A stretch of DNA of 64,000 bases from Prostheceraeus crozeri (Eukaryota; Platyhelminthes; Polycladida; Euryleptidae): the NCBI GenBank assembly GCA_907163375.1, contig CAJQUW010007105.1, positions 218,227 through 282,226 on the forward strand, written 5' to 3'. Under the pieces are notes generated by a model. It was given only the letters and a program-made list of their open reading frames with translations. It had not been told where the DNA came from and made no database searches. Position 1 is the first letter of the stretch, and each line of letters begins with the position of its first letter. Below, piece after piece: positions 48,701-58,638 of the stretch. A program made the position numbers and the translations under genes.

Positions 48701-51700
48701 CAAGACTGAATACGAAGAAGACAGTAATTTATCCTTCAGAAGCTGGAATCATTCCGAATTACATGGGCCACATTCCAGGTGAGTTATGACATAAATTGAA
48801 GGCTGGAAACAGAGCAGTCGAAAACGCCGATTGTCATGGGTTGTCGTCGATTGCGCTTGTACCACAACACTGTATATGTACATGTAGGTAGATAGCCTAG
48901 ATATTTTGGCCATATCTAGTAATTAGCCTCTTATTAGTTCTCTTTTGTTGTACTGCTGTATTTAGTTAACTGATAAATCGAAACCCATGCCTACTTAGGC
49001 AGGCCTACGTGTAGGCTCTAGCAATACGTAGTTTATCGACTAGGTTTAGGTTATATTTTAATTAGGTCTAGTCTGCCATACAAGATATGAGCTTACATGT
49101 ACCGGTAGTTATTCTATATGCTCACAGTAAAAATGTGCAATATAGACTATGCAGCACTCTATAGTACATGATAAGCCTAGCCTACATGTTAGATATTACC
49201 ACAAAACAAAAACTTCCAATTATTTGCTAGATAGTTTTCTTTTCATGATTAGGCCTACGATGTCAATGACAAATGTTATGCTTGGGTTTGACACCCAAGC
49301 AGCAACCTTGGTGTAAATGTCAGTGCTCTTCGCCATATAGACCGGACGATCAGGAGCATTCCTACCAACTGCCATTCTGATGTAAACGGATGATAGAATT
49401 AGATCTAGGAGCCGGGCGGTATCCTTTTATAAAGTTGATGCTATAGAAGTCTAGTGAAAAATCAACAGCTACTAACAAATTGGATTCAAATGACTTCAAT
49501 AGCAACAGCCAATAGAAGTAATTGTCGTCGATTTAAAGGAATTAAAGAGTTGCTTTTCTCAATAAATTATTTTTGGTCAGTAAATCACAAAATAAATGAC
49601 ATCGAGTATAACAGGCCTTCGTCGTCCCGCACCTTCTACCAGTGCACAGACCATCGACCGTTAGTAAACGCGAGACGGCAAAGGCCCTGTCCAACTCAGT
49701 GTACTTCATTTTGCGATTTATTGACCAAAAAGTAATTTATCGAGAACGCAACTCTTTGTCCTTTTGAGGCAACGATAACGATGGCTAACCTTTTTCGGCG
49801 ACTGGTCAACTAAGTTATTGTGTGCAATATATGGTTGGTCCAAATCGGACTGGATGTTTAGCGCCTAGAAATGTACTCACTATACTTTATTAGAAGCTGA
49901 TTGGGATATCTCAATCCTCTTCTGATAGAGAATATTGATCACATTTCTGTAAGATCAACGTGTAATTCGATTGATATTTAAGTGGTTTTCGTTGCTGGTG
50001 AGGAATGATATCTATGAAATAGTTTTTTATGAAACAATATAAGTAACTTAAAAACCGAAGAAAAGAAAGCTTCAAAACTTACTTCGAAGCTCGGGTGCGT
50101 AATATTGCTTAACTATTTATCTGTTATTTCACTTATTTTAATCACACAGTAGGTCTATGTGAAGTATAGGCAGCTTGAATAACAGCACAACTGCGGATAG
50201 TCAATTAAACTCTAAAACACAAATAGAGAGCGAAGAATAGGCCCCGCAAATATAATCTTGGAAACGTGATAGCCATCAGTCACATTGAAGAAATATTGTC
50301 GCTGGATAAATCAAAAATTAAGCGGCACAAAACAATGTTCAAAGCTTAGTATTGTTTTCTAATTACTAAGGTTGTGGGGTGTAATCTTATATGAACAGGC
50401 TCTGTGGGATACCTCAAAATCCCTGTGATGCGAAATATCTTAGATTCAAGATGGTCAACGCGATCGGATTACAATCAAAAGTCTTGTATCACAGCATGAA
50501 TCAAAAAAAGACAGTCAGAATGCTAAAATCTTTTACCAAGTACATTTTTCATTCTGATTATGACCTTGTAAACTTATTAAAATATCTTCATCGAATAATG
50601 CCGTAAGTTGTCGCGATTTCTCCTTGTTTGCTATTCACTAATGAACACATTAAACCTATCCAAGGTCTTTAAATCTGTCTGTTCGTTGGTGCACTAATAT
50701 TTCTTTTATATTATTACTAAGCAATTACTTGCATTGCGCTTCACAATCCTAGAACGTTAATAATTGATATGAAAATGATCCCCTTGATACGTTATTGGGA
50801 CCTATGGCGATGAAACCAGTTTATCTTACAAGCTTGGCAAAAGACACATTGACAAAAGAGACAACGCATTTTCAGGGAAGATTTGGAATTCCATTATCCA
50901 TTAATCCATGGTCATCAGTAGAAGTTCAGGCTTCATAAAGTTCCTAACGACGCTGATAGTTATATGTAGTCTGCAGTTTGTATGAAGATATTCTAATCGA
51001 CACATTTTTCAAATATATCAGGGAATTTCTACTGACTTTATTAAATTCGTTCAATTCACTATAAATATTTGCATTCATTTTCTCTATGAATCTGCGAAAT
51101 TGCAGAGGCATGATCACGATGATTTCAGCTCACTTACCAAAATGCTTATATGACTTTTTTTATATGCACCAATTTGATATTATTTTCCAGAGTTGAGGTC
51201 AATTTATAAAGTTGTTAAATGTTGAACTTTCAAATAGCTACGTTAACATCAGGATGGGCAAAATATGCAGAGGAGCATCCATTACCCTCGCTTTTGGATT
51301 GAACGAAGAGGCTGGTCCTTAAACAACGAAACATCAGAAACATAGAGGATAGAATAGGTATATATCCCAGTTAATGCACTTATGCAACCATGATGGTGAA
51401 TGGGTTATGAACGAAGGCGGAGGATACGTTTTGATGCTTTGCGAACTGACATAATATTTTAAAACAATTAATTTTGGCGGCAACTCATAGTCGCGACTGT
51501 CGACTCATGAACTAATTCTCGGCAACCTATTTTCGTGAGTCATGGACGCACACCATTTGCAATATCCATGGCAAGATATTTTCGCTTGCAACAAGTTTTC
51601 GCTAGGCATCAACCCTCGCGAAATTCACGAAAATTTGTTGTTTTACAGTATCTTTCAGATGAGAACAAATTGAGGACAGTTTCCGACATTAAAAACTTGA

Positions 51701-53755
51701 CGTACATAGGGATCGTGTAATGCGGGATGGACGCTATGTAATATGATGAGCTTAAGTTTATGTAATATAAGTTTCATCTTGTAGGATTGTCTTGTGAGCA
51801 TATGATGCAAAATGCATTATGTTTTTTAGCAAAACACAATTTTGCTCAATGAAAATTCTTATTTGACCTGCAGAAGTTGACATTAATTCATTTACTCACG
51901 GAATAAATTTTAATCCGGTACATGTGTATAGCTGACATGCGTTTTTTGTCCTTCGTGTCGACTCCCGATGACTTACTTTCTCGGTCATCAGCATGCTGAG
52001 ACGCAAGGATTCAATTCTCAACCACCACGTCACAGTGGTTTAGATACATAGTTTTGCGTCAATTTCAGATCTTGCAGAATAGAATATTCTGCGCTTAAAT
52101 TTCAAATGTACGAATATGCACAAAAGTCAAAAATCAAAATCTAATGCCATAGAATTAGGACCAACTGAATAGGAAACCCATTACTAAAATTGATTGCCTA
52201 GTTAGGAAACAGTTTATAGAAGAGAAAACCACGATATTTTTATATCTAAGTTTTGCATCATTTTGATGTAAAATTATGGTTATAATCAATTGTCTTCAAT
52301 ACTGTAAGGCTACATAATGTCAGGGGTATTATATTTCGCGGTTTTGTCAATCTGGTCATTTCGCGTAGAGTAAAAATTCGCGTTTAGTTTTGTTACAGTA
52401 CAGTCTGTTGTAGTGGCTTACACACAGAGCTAATATCAAGAAGAGAGCCAAATCGCCTATTGACGTGAGGCAATTTTTTCCCTGCCGTAAAGAAGCCCTG
52501 CAAATGAGCAAATGGCTCATTAAAGCCCTCGAACACGTTGTAGCTGAAAAACGACACTATAAGCACGGCATGGCGGAAGCCCGGTCTCATGGATGCCCGC
52601 GAAATGAGCAACGCGTGATGATAAACTACTGCATTATGGAGCCTTTGTATGTGCATTGTGTCGTACGCTTGTAATGTGTCTATCATAAAGAATTTTGTAC
52701 ATTTAAAATCTATTTCGATGCCATAGTTTGCTTACTCTATTCCTATGTAGACCTGCACTTACTCGTCATACAGAACCAAAAGAATTTTTAACCTTGGTAT
52801 TTGATTTCGCGTTGTCATCAAACCGAGAAATCCGCGAATTTTAATATCCAGCGAAATTAAATAGCCTTATAGTAATTATTCATTCACGTGCTGTTCTTGC
52901 TTAGCAAGTTTAGACTTTAATATGTTATTTTATTCGATGCGATGTGATCAACATGAAAATTCACTAATATTTTATTCAAAAAATTATTTTCCTTCTCGCC
53001 TACTCTATCCGTCAAAAAAATTGCTTGCCGGCGGCCGACTGGAAAATCATAGCACTATCTTAGAATAACCATGTATCACGGAGGATGTAGGTCAGAGCTC
53101 AGTGTCATTTCTAGCACGAAAGAAATATACTGTTTGTTTGAAGTTAATTTCAACAAGGAGAAATACTTCTTCACAGAAAACCGAATGTGCTTATCGCTTA
53201 TCTCTTAGAAGACCCAAGTGCTGTAATGGATCATTGCCGTATGGTCTAGCGTCAGCATAGTGATCTCATAACAAAGTAATCAAATTTTAACTTCAAAGTG
53301 GTTAATTACGTTTGAAGCAAGTATCTGAAGTCGTAAGCAAATCAACTGCGGCAGACTGCTGATATTGATGGAATAACTTTGATTTGCACGCAAATGCGCA
53401 CTCCTTCAGGGCAATCTAACATTGCAGCAATACCAAGCGTGTCGTTGTTATTAAAAAATTCAAAGAAGTTTATTGCCAAGTAGATTGGATAAACTTGCTA
53501 AAACTGAAATGAGACAAAAAGATTCCTTGTTTTCAATTAATAATAAATGCGTGCCATGCTTGTTACATTGTGCTTTCCGCTAGGAATATATTCCAATTTG
53601 GAGCTTCATTGCATTGCCATCACAGTCTTCGTTATTCTAAATAAATGTGCAATTGAGAAAATTCATTTTCCTTTACAGGTCACAAATTCAGATTTGGACA
53701 CACATTTGGTCAAATAACAAAGAATGCTCGGAGGTTATCTATGTCAGCTCGATAA
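36591..53755 (+). CDS. CIMIP2: Ciliary microtubule inner protein 2 (CIMIP2/FAM166) family, 3' three exons
   Basis: CIMIP2 (FAM166, DUF2475) proteins bind inside doublet microtubules of cilia and sperm flagella. Exons 36591-36738, 48542-48778 and 53679-53755 join in phase 1 at both junctions to 153 codons ending TAA. The joins create MSGYMGFVPR and YMGHIPGHKFRFGHTFGQ. Conserved parts match human FAM166A in order: SGY.GF.PR, then G..Y....T.AM.EF, then IY.S..G.IP.YMG.IP. The closing HKFRFGHTFG is the usual DUF2475 repeat. An upstream exon with the first PHYIPGYTG motif and the start codon is missing from this model. Introns are 11.8 kb and 4.9 kb and hold several transposons. Paralogue (2A, 2B or 2C) is not resolved. 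Confidence 0.83.
36739..38475 (+). other. CIMIP2 intron, nothing recognised
   Basis: AT-rich intron sequence up to the hAT-like copy at 38476. Confidence 0.45.
38476..39275. mobile_element. hAT-like element, second copy
   Basis: Left end CAGGGATGTGGAGTCC matches the element at 14886. The body (CTACATCATAGATC onward) is closely similar to 17695-18548, minus the 18144-18350 insertion. The right end runs through repeated GACTCC triplets to CTTCGCTAATTCTG, which differs from the CATCCCTG end of copy 1. No 8-bp duplication is visible, so the right end is altered or belongs to a sister subfamily. Confidence 0.82.
39276..40660 (+). other. CIMIP2 intron, nothing recognised
   Basis: AT-rich, no repeat or exon seen. 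Confidence 0.4.
40661..41290 (+). mobile_element. CR1/jockey-type LINE, 3' end of ORF2
   Basis: Successive frames give SFLGLAVTKDLPWKPYIQS, KQAAQRIGSLYRASSYLPP, LVEYCCHLWAGAPQTHL, then VASLSLFYRYYFGRSSS, ECVPKP and SLFVRTAQLWNQLP. This is the characteristic post-RT C-terminal region of CR1/jockey-superfamily LINEs. The copy is 5'-truncated and shows at least two frame changes and a stop at the LWNQLP end. It is on the same strand as the host gene, in its long intron. A short AT-rich tail follows. Confidence 0.85.
41517..41718. repeat. 202-bp foldback MITE
   Basis: Arms begin ATTGTAGCTGAAAAAGGTTA and mirror TTTTTCAGCTACAACAAT. Inner blocks AATCTATTTA..GC and TTCAACCGGTTTCA/TGAAACCGTTTGAA and TGAGGTTA/TAACCTCA are also inverted. 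Loop near 41615. No coding capacity. Confidence 0.85.
42058..42170 (+). CDS. Possible orphan terminal exon (36 codons)
   Basis: Acceptor AATTATTTCAG at 42048-42057, then an open frame INLPSVRSSPALEALIEKW continuing to KFGSKM and TAG at 42168-42170. The composition is coding-like and less AT-rich than its surroundings. In-phase 1 would allow it to follow the CIMIP2-family exon ending 36738 as an alternative 3' end, but no family member is known to me with this ending. A chance frame cannot be excluded. Confidence 0.25.
42990..43235. repeat. Hairpin MITE of the GGTCAACTA family, copy 1
   Basis: Inverted blocks CTCTCGATAAGGGTTTCTTG and the mirrored ACTTATCGAGAG, with CAAGGCCGAAC mirrored by GTTCTGCCTTG. 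The right edge CGCTTGGTCAACTACG is also found, inverted, at 56941 and, diverged, at 49803. Confidence 0.7.
43236..45080 (+). other. CIMIP2 intron, mostly unrecognised
   Basis: AT-rich. It contains a 21-bp tandem duplication of GACGTCATAGCTATTATGCT at 44894-44937 and the possible cassette exon at 43911. Confidence 0.4.
43911..43988 (+). CDS. Possible 78-bp symmetric cassette exon
   Basis: Acceptor AACGCAG and donor GTTAAGT bound 78 bp that are phase 1 at both ends, so it could be included between 36738 and 48542 without breaking frame. It reads STDAKEIRAEIVQNADIYLT then NLRAS. The ADIYLTNLR part resembles family III CoA-transferases (CaiB/BaiF), which would argue for a piece of a different gene. 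Inclusion would split the conserved MSGYMG junction. Confidence 0.22.
45081..45190. repeat. 110-bp hairpin
   Basis: 49-bp arms (45081-45129 and 45142-45190) with about five mismatches, sharing TATATGTATCTAAAGAACAA, and a 12-base loop. A MITE or remnant. Confidence 0.85.
45990..47916. mobile_element. Foldback (TU/FB-type) transposon with satellite-like arms
   Basis: A 1927-bp element is flanked by a perfect 9-bp direct repeat TTTGGTTCC (45981-45989 and 47917-47925). Its ends AAAGCGATTAGGTTTGC and, inverted, AAGGCGATGAAGTTTGC are mirror copies. The outer roughly 340 bp of each arm are almost identical inverted repeats. The inner arms are tandem arrays of a unit about 346 bp long, a dimer of two 173-bp monomers. 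The left arm (to about 46719) is shorter than the right. A long TIR made of tandem repeats plus a 9-bp duplication matches Drosophila FB and sea urchin TU foldback elements, often linked to Mutator-like transposases. It carries no transposase. It lies in the 11.8-kb CIMIP2 intron. Confidence 0.9.
46199..47690. repeat. 346-bp dimeric tandem repeats in opposing orientation
   Basis: AATTTGCYCRC-type words on the plus strand start at 46036, 46085, 46199, 46250, 46372, 46423, 46545 and 46596. The spacing alternates about 51 and 122, so a 173-bp monomer holds two words, and alternate monomers are most alike, giving a 346-bp period. After 46719 the same array runs inverted with copies at 46881-47204 and 47227-47550. 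The repeated 107-codon frame (starting MGHQNEFARP) is a by-product of this period, not a gene. Confidence 0.9.
47968..48493 (+). mobile_element. 0.52-kb hAT-like nonautonomous element, copy A
   Basis: Begins CACAGAATTAGATTG. Close to the inverse of 55238-55759 across its length. It is flanked by GTCTGAGC (47960-47967) and GTCTGACC (48494-48501), a 7-of-8 match that looks like an aged 8-bp target duplication. The right end has diverged (GATGATGTG in place of AATTCTGTG). It ends only 48 bp before the CIMIP2 exon at 48542, so it abuts the branch-point region. Confidence 0.8.
48542..48778 (+). CDS. CIMIP2: CIMIP2-family exon, DUF2475 core
   Basis: Acceptor TTAACTTGCAG, donor GTGAGTT, 237 bp, phase 1 at both ends. 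It encodes (G)YMGFVPRYRFLVGAGYPI, THEAMNEFTD, then VIYPSEAGIIPNYMGHIP(G). This is the strongest family match: human FAM166A has SGYAGFIPR, TQAMDEF and TIYSSQGLIPFYMGFIP at equivalent spacing. Confidence 0.9.
48779..49540 (+). other. CIMIP2 intron, nothing recognised
   Basis: Rich in short TAGGCCTAC-like words (48990-49260). No defined repeat or exon. Confidence 0.4.
49541..49820. repeat. Hairpin MITE related to the GGTCAACTA family, copy 2
   Basis: AAAGAGTTGCTTTTCTCAAT and TTTTTGGTCAGTAAATC on the left are mirrored by GATTTATTGACCAAAAA and GAGAACGCAACTCTTT on the right. The outer right edge reads CGACTGGTCAACTAAG, a diverged form of the edge at 43212. Confidence 0.7.
49821..52301 (+). other. 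CIMIP2 intron, mostly unrecognised
   Basis: AT-rich. A GCGAAA/TTTCGC-rich patch at 51520-51660 ends in TTTTACAGTA and resembles the ends of TA-flanked MITEs. No partner end was located. Confidence 0.4.
52302..52872. mobile_element. 571-bp TA-flanked TIR element with GC-richer core
   Basis: Inverted termini CTGTAAGGCTACATAATG and, mirrored, CTATAAGGCTATTTAATT. TA flanks both sides (52300-52301 and 52873-52874). TTTCGCG words recur near both ends. The core 52440-52690 is GC-richer and open on both strands (69 codons plus, 97 codons minus, the latter with FFSYNVFEGFNEPFAHLQG). No known transposase motif was recognised; the core could be captured sequence. Confidence 0.75.
52873..53678 (+). other. 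CIMIP2 last intron, 3' part
   Basis: AT-rich. CCGGCGGCCGACTGG at about 53027 recalls the GGCCGACCGG segments near 19920 and 20545. It ends with acceptor TTTCCTTTACAG. Confidence 0.4.
53679..53755 (+). CDS. CIMIP2: CIMIP2-family terminal exon
   Basis: Acceptor TTTCCTTTACAG. The codon split G|GT gives (PG)HKFRFGHTFGQITKNARR and stop TAA at 53753-53755. F.FG.TFG is the usual second half of the family's PG-Y-x-G..P-x-x-x-x-x-x-G-x-T-F/Y-G repeat. Phase and motif both fit the exon at 48542, which makes this short exon credible. Confidence 0.85.
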
Positions 53756-54036
53756 CGGGTCAAACATCAAGACTTTTACTTTGTAGTGAATCCTTTCAAC
53801 TTTCCAATTCCTTGTGTTACGGATGAATGTATTACATTGTAAAGAAAGATTTCCCGGATAAGAAACAAACTCTTATGTATATAGTCTCCAGCAGAGATAT
53901 TCGGTGATGATTGATCACACGTTGATCAAATAATGATTGGAAAATATTTCCGCTTTCTCTATGTACCAATGAAACAATCAATGTACATTTCTTTATTTGT
54001 AGAAACTTGATTTCCAAATGATTGTACTGTTTCTTT

Positions 54037-54042
54037 AATAAA
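54037..54042 (+). terminator. Candidate CIMIP2 polyadenylation signal AATAAA
   Basis: AATAAA about 280 bp after the stop codon. Position only. Confidence 0.45.
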
Positions 54043-55229
54043 GCGTGCAATTTGAATTCACAACTTTTGAAAAAAATAGTTTGATGCAGAGATGTAATTA
54101 AGGAATATCCGAAGTGAAATTAATAAATAGGCGTTTATTCAGAAAATGTTCTTCAAAGTAAGCAAATAGAATCATCCTTTGGCGAGAGATACTCAGAGTT
54201 AAGAAAGCGTGGGATACATTTCTTTTTGTGCAAAGCTGAAAAACTACATAACCTTAAGACTGCTTATTGAAATCTATTTAAGTTCATCCAATGTCATCAG
54301 CAACTGATAGTTAGAGCAACAGAGAAGGGGTAGCAAGTTTTAGATAAATTTCCTGTCAATAATCTGACTTTTGTAGACTTTTGTCGCACGTTCAAGTTTC
54401 GTGTAAATATCAAAAGAAAATCTGAAGCAGTTCCGATGACAACATCCTGGCCCATGTTTGAATTTGATTTGATATGATATAGATTTATGTTGATTTTGAT
54501 AGGGATAACTTGATTTGTCTTTAACGTTTTTCGATTACTAGCTCAATTTTTAAAAAAGATGGCAAGCAATGAAAATCCATTCCCAGCGGACGCAGCGCTG
54601 CGCGTCTCACGTGTCCAGAATTTTCGTTCAGAACCTTAACAAACCTATGAGACTGTTGACACAGACGCGCGGGACCACGCGCGTCTCTGTGTGAAAAAAG
54701 TTCTGTAAAGACGCACGGTTTGCTTACCAGATGTATATTTCCGGATGTATAAAACGGTTTGCTTACCAGATAGGAAAATCCATCCCACGCCAAGCCGCGA
54801 CGCGGCTTTCTCCACCCCTCGCACGGTAACTTGACATCACACAGGTTGCCAGATGTTCGTGCAGAGAAATTACTGACATAGCTATCCGGCAATGCTGACC
54901 TTTGTGAGGACAATTTGAACAAAATGACCATCAAAATCCTTTATCAGTGCACTTTCATACTTTGTCAATCATGAAATTCATTAATGCATTTGGAGATGAA
55001 TGTTGCTTTATTTACTGCAAAACGAGTATCGGAAACGAAGATGAGGAAGTTGTTATTGAACTCAACTTATCTGATAATCTTCTGTAGAGTGATACTCCCG
55101 ATTTCTATAGAATAGACGATGTAAGTTAATAAAGGTCGTTTTGTGTGCTAACTTATGACAAAGTCAATCCGTGCGTCAATTCTAATATTTCATGATCTGT
55201 CACCTGTGCCTTGTTGTCATCCTATGAAT
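54043..55229. other. Intergenic with a GC-rich repeat-like island
   Basis: 54570-54850 is unusually GC-rich with CGCG palindromes (GACGCGCGGGACCACGCGCG). GAAAATCCATTCCCAGC at 54571 recurs as GAAAATCCATCCCACGC at about 54775, and GGTTTGCTTACCAGAT occurs twice. It supports a 137-codon minus-strand frame (54521-54934) of no known family. Probably a transposon fragment. Confidence 0.4.
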
Positions 55230-55237
55230 GAAAATGT

Positions 55238-55759
55238 CACAGAATTAGACAGGTCGTCTCTTCTTCTGCTTGACTAGAAAGGAAACATTCGAACATGTAG
55301 CGCTAATGAAATGGCACAATCTGCTGACATAATACCATAGCAATCGAACAATGAGCAGCCAGTTCAACATTAAACACGCCAAATTGTGCGAAGTGTCAGT
55401 GACTGTTATCAGTCGGATCACACAGCGAAGAGACACAGTCAATGTCAAGTTCTACAGAAAAGTTTGTGAACATTTTTTCGTGCGCCTGCTAACTTCTTTA
55501 ATAATGATCGGAGGGCCTAACATTATCGAGGAAACTTTTGCGCAATGATCTGAATTCTACTAATCAGATGGAATCGTGACGATCGGAGCATTTTGAAGGA
55601 ATTCAGAGCAATCCGCAAGCGACGCACGACTATTTTTCCTATCTCTGCAAGGTATTAAAAGTTTCTTTTTGCCCACTTAATAAGTTCTTCCATGTGCCAT
55701 CGTTTTGAATCAGTTTGCACTTCTAGCAAAGTGACACGCATAAACAATATAATTCTGTG
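55238..55759 (-). mobile_element. 0.52-kb hAT-like nonautonomous element, copy B
   Basis: Ends CACAGAATTA and, inverted, TAATTCTGTG. A perfect 8-bp duplication GAAAATGT flanks both sides (55230-55237 and 55760-55767). It is the inverse-orientation relative of 47968-48493. The 8-bp duplication and CA..TG ends suggest hAT. No coding capacity. Confidence 0.88.
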
Positions 55760-55767
55760 GAAAATGT

Positions 55768-56937
55768 GTAAATGTTTTGTGCGCAGATGAATCCAATTCT
55801 GTGGATGTGTGTCCTTAAAAACCCCATTCTTTACATATTTGAAATATCAAATGATTAGTTTTCGCAATATTATGTAGTTTATAGCAATCCCCATATCCTA
55901 ACGAATAATTTGCAATGTCAATCACTCAAAAGTATGCTGTACTTCATTTGCAATTAGAAAAAATATCTTTAGGAATGTTGGTCTCTCTCATATGTCTTCA
56001 ATTGTTCGACACTCCTTCAAGCATTACGATGAAGTCATCAAAACGCTACATATCGTTTATTTGATGCAGATCGCAGAATTCTTAGCCGTCTCTGTGGTTG
56101 AAACACACTTCATTCAAAACGAAATTTCACGAAGAAGATGATGGTGGTGTCTATTTTGCAACAAGCAACAATTTATTCTTCTCAAAAATGCTCGTGTGTA
56201 TTGTTGAGTGCGTGACAACAGCCGATTAGCTGATAATTGTGCTGACAGATTGATAAATGACTGAAGTGGATTCCATATTCCCTCAATCATGCGACAAACA
56301 CAACGTACAGATTTCGATACTCAAGAGAATAATTTCTGCAGATTCGGATATACTTGACAAAAATTAACAAGACGGAATGCCTTTTTATCACCATGTCACC
56401 AAATTGACTTTATTTTCTAGATCGCTGGTCGATCAAAACTCATCGGATGATATTGCTCTAAAATAAACTGCCCCTAGCAATACTTCAATTATTCATCAGC
56501 GATTATTCTATTCTCGTCGGATGAAACTTGCAGATAGATATAAGAACCTGATTACATCACACGTTGTTCACGCTCGAAGATCTAATGTAAAATGTGCTTG
56601 TATTTCCTCGAAAATGTGTCGATTAGATATCAATTTCAAGGCTACTCATTATGCTGGAAATGTTGCATCTGATTTCATGAAAATTCTGAAAACTGAGTGT
56701 GTCATTTAACTATCTTGAGAAAATGTCATATAGATGTAATGGTGTCTTGTTTGAGGTCACTCGAATGCAGGTAACACAAGGAATGTGAATATGTTAATTG
56801 TTTAGCAATAAGAAGTGTCCACATCTGTAGTTGCCCCTGTCCATTCCCCTCTTCCGCCCCTCGCCACACGGCTAGGTGGGAACAGACATTTTTACTTTTG
56901 CGCCGCGTCCGGTGTGAATGAACCTTAAATCGACGTA
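55768..56937. other. Intergenic, nothing recognised
   Basis: AT-rich, no repeat partner, exon or RNA gene seen. Confidence 0.4.
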
Positions 56938-57152
56938 GTTGACCAAGCAGCTAGAGTGATTGGTCACTTTTTTAAAGTGCTCAAGACAAAACAAAGTTTC
57001 CGGACTCTATCGAAGAAATGGTGGTCTATCACAAAACAAGTAAAAGTAAAAAAAGTCATTTTTGCTTTTAACTTAATTTGTGATAGACCAATTAACGTTT
57101 TTTCGAGAGAGTACGGAAACTTTGTTTTGTCTTGAACACTTTGAAGAAAGCA
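56938..57152. repeat. Hairpin MITE of the GGTCAACTA family, copy 3
   Basis: Left edge CGTAGTTGACCAAGC is the inverse of the edge at 43212. Arms: AAGTGCTCAAGACAAAACAA and GGTCTATCACAAA on the left, mirrored by TTTGTGATAGACC and TTTGTTTTGTCTTGAACACT on the right. Confidence 0.8.
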
Positions 57153-57620
57153 ATAAATCTTAAATTACTAAAATTGCTTGATACAGTGCAAAATATTATT
57201 ACATGCATATTACTACTTGTAATAAACTTGGAATTCAAAGCAAGATACTTCTGCGGACACAAATCAAATTATTAATTCTCGCAAACCTTCCATTCGGTAA
57301 GCTTTCTCAATGCGAAATGGCTTAGGCAAGAAATTCTACACAGTCAGACAGCAACACAGTTCACAGGTCACAAAGAAAGTGTTAATGGATCAATAACGGA
57401 ATGCACGTAAAAACCGTAATTTACCAATTCAATCATGCAAAAGTGATGTAAAATGTATACATTAGAAGAAGATAAAATCGATACGAATTAGAACATTTAC
57501 AAGGTAAAATCAAAGTATACTGTAGCCTACACAAACATATAATACTGTGCGTAAAAAGGAGACAAGCAAAAAAGAAAGATACATAAAAAGGCAAAGAAAA
57601 AATACAAAAAAGGATGGAGA
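57153..57620. other. Intergenic, nothing recognised
   Basis: AT-rich and A-rich toward the right end. It may include the 3' tail of the minus-strand Penelope-like fragment that follows. Confidence 0.35.
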
Positions 57621-58090
57621 AGCTTCAAAACTTCAAGAAATTACTTCTGCCATGACAACCATTCATAATTCGTGTGGGTACTTCGCTTATATAATGAGAT
57701 TCAAGGATCAAACCTTTTTCAAAATTACATAGACCCTTGTGTAACAGACGCCACTGAAATGCAATATTCGCAATCTGATGTTCACTAATAAAATGTTGCA
57801 CAACAGCACTTGATGTATTCTTCTTATCGCCATGTTCAATAATGCGCAATTTAATAATTCTGCTACTTTCTCCTATGTATACTTTGGAACACAAATTACA
57901 GGATATTTCTTAAATTACATATTTTGGAGACAGTCTTTAAAGGTGTTACAATTACTTACACACGTCACACAATTTGCTGGACATGCTTGAACTTCCTCAG
58001 GAGGTTGAAAAATTCTGCGTAATGGTTTACCACAATCGAACCATTAAGTCACAAAATTAGACAAACCAGAACGTCTTGTCAAACAAATCC
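57621..58090 (-). mobile_element. Penelope-like fragment with GIY-YIG endonuclease, family 1
   Basis: The minus strand carries KVYIGESSRIIKLRIIEHGD, SSAVVQHFISEH and FEKGLILESHYI, the GIY-YIG nuclease end of a Penelope-like element. Just upstream a diverged LRRIFQPPEEVQACPANC with further C..C pairs resembles the cysteine-bearing linker before the nuclease. The copy is a broken fragment without a recognisable RT. It keeps YIGE, unlike the neighbouring family with YIGS. Confidence 0.8.
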
Positions 58091-58638
58091 AGGCACTTTC
58101 TTTTATGTGCTTCGTTTACATGAGGTACACGACAAAAAAACTCGGTTATGAAAATCTTTCTCAGCTGTACATACATCAGACTTGGATAAGTAGCGTCTTA
58201 AAGTATCTCTCTGACAAAAATACGAGGATACCCATTATCAAAGAATCAAGTTATTGGTTGGGAAGAGTCAAGATAAATATCGATGTTGATTATAACTTTA
58301 TATTTTCGCAATTAATTTCAATCTTCATTAGAGGATCATCGTCAGGCATAGAAGGAAACATTTACACGCACAAAATTCAAAATTCACATTACATAAAGGG
58401 CAATAAGATATCATGAGTAAGAAATAAAGATGAAAGAGAAGATGAATAGAAATGTGAGTGAGGATGAAACAGATAGTATTGGGCTTCATTTTACCAATAG
58501 CAAAGACAGTAGGAATTGACTGTGATCTGACTAAGTGGAAAAGGAAAAAGGATTAAAGAAGGAGGAAAAGGAAATGAAGCGATGTGAATAATGAAAAAGT
58601 GATGCAGCATGATGGAAAATAGAAAATATTACGCATAA
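58091..58638. other. Spacer between two Penelope-like fragments
   Basis: A- and AAG-rich (58430-58600 on the plus strand). It may contain the 3' untranslated tail of the next minus-strand element. No gene recognised. Confidence 0.35.
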
